Below, in pieces: positions 4,962-5,180 of a DNA stretch of 5,180 bases (position 1 is its first letter; each line of letters opens with the position of its first letter). A program made the translations under genes and the position numbers. The notes below the pieces were generated by a model that did not search any database, was not told the origin of the DNA, and saw nothing but the letters and a program-made list of their open reading frames with translations. Origin of the DNA: Christensenella sp. UBA3770 (lineage in GTDB: Bacteria > Bacillota > Clostridia > Christensenellales > CAG-1252); the NCBI GenBank assembly GCA_002371075.1, contig DFFS01000037.1, positions 1-5,180 of the forward strand, given 5' to 3'.

Positions 4962-5180
4962 TTAAGCGCTTTTACGGAAGGTTAACTCCTCCCCACCTTC
5001 GTAATCGACGGTGACGGTGTCGCCGATGGCAACCTCGCCGCGCAAGAGTTTTTCGGACAAAGCGTCCTCCAACAAACGCTCAACCGTGCGACGCAACGGA
5101 CGCGCACCGTATTCAACGTTTGTTCCTTTCTTAATAATAAACTTTTTTGCCTCTTCCGTCAATACTATCTTGATATTTTT
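4962..5180 (-). CDS. clpC: C-terminal end of a ClpC/ClpE-type AAA+ chaperone ATPase (partial)
   Basis: Only the last 72 codons are in the window; the gene continues past the right edge and the frame is open to base 5180. The visible part is the small (D2) subdomain of a class I Clp/Hsp100 ATPase: LTEEAKKFIIKKG, then YGARPLRR (24-31) carrying the sensor-2 arginine, and VERLLEDALSEKLLRGE (33-49), followed by GDTVTVDYEGGEELTF, a short beta-rich end. The LEDxLSExLLxGE pattern is closer to ClpC/ClpE, which unfold substrates for ClpP, than to ClpB. The apparent TTG codon at 5160-5162 is an internal leucine, not a start. The N-terminal domain and Walker motifs cannot be seen, so ClpC versus ClpE rests on this tail and the symbol is tentative. 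Confidence 0.88.
   Translation of the reverse strand, partial: KNIKIVLTEEAKKFIIKKGTNVEYGARPLRRTVERLLEDALSEKLLRGEVAIGDTVTVDYEGGEELTFRKSA

Noticed and set aside
4551..4985. Plus-strand frame of 144 codons opposite hpf
   Set aside because: Shadow of hpf, which is complete with a strong ribosome binding site and both HPF domains.
5160..5162. TTG as a start for a 66-residue small protein
   Set aside because: The frame continues upstream without a stop to the window edge, and the residues match the interior of a Clp ATPase, so this is a truncated gene end and not a small gene.

Overview
All six genes lie on the minus strand, so the window reads right to left. It looks like a chromosomal segment from a Gram-positive Firmicute, probably a clostridium-like lineage. 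The signs are strong AGGAGG-type ribosome binding sites, sigma-A-type promoters, a long-form (two-domain) ribosome hibernation factor, a ClpC/ClpE-type Clp ATPase end, and an ECF-type thiamine transporter subunit under a TPP riboswitch. I cannot place it below class level. I see no mobile element, CRISPR array, tRNA or rRNA, and no gene-free stretch over 300 bases (the longest gap is 165 bases).

Right part (5180 down to 2914): the last 72 codons of a clpC-type AAA+ chaperone gene, then hpf (ribosome hibernation promoting factor) and pgi (glucose-6-phosphate isomerase). hpf and pgi are 20 bases apart and are probably co-transcribed from a weak promoter just after clpC. A GC-rich dyad sits directly upstream of that promoter's -10 box. 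These are ordinary housekeeping genes.

Middle (2913 down to 1533): a single-gene transcription unit for thiamine uptake. A near-consensus promoter (TTGACA-17-TAAAAT) drives a leader with a TPP riboswitch. The leader ends in a hairpin that touches the start codon of a ThiT-type gene. That hairpin buries the ribosome binding site and is followed by seven U, so it can act as translational lock, terminator or both. Nine bases of its 5' half and loop are perfectly complementary to the P5 region of the aptamer, which gives a readable switching mechanism. The ThiT protein is about twice the usual length because about 170 residues with five likely membrane segments precede the ThiT core. A clear intrinsic terminator follows the gene.

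Left part (1505 down to 1): a second promoter starts a two-gene unit. Its first gene encodes an intact protein with the fold signature of a sugar-importer type (MsmX/MalK/UgpC) ABC ATPase. However, almost every catalytic motif is altered (Walker A glycines, Q-loop, LSGGQ, catalytic Glu, switch His), so it is probably a pseudo-ATPase. Its -10 box lies seven bases before the ATG with no ribosome binding site, which predicts a leaderless mRNA. Its stop codon overlaps the start of a lipoprotein S41 (CtpA-like) peptidase gene that runs off the left edge and has its own good ribosome binding site. The pseudo-ATPase/peptidase pair and the riboswitch-controlled fused transporter are the parts most worth a second look.
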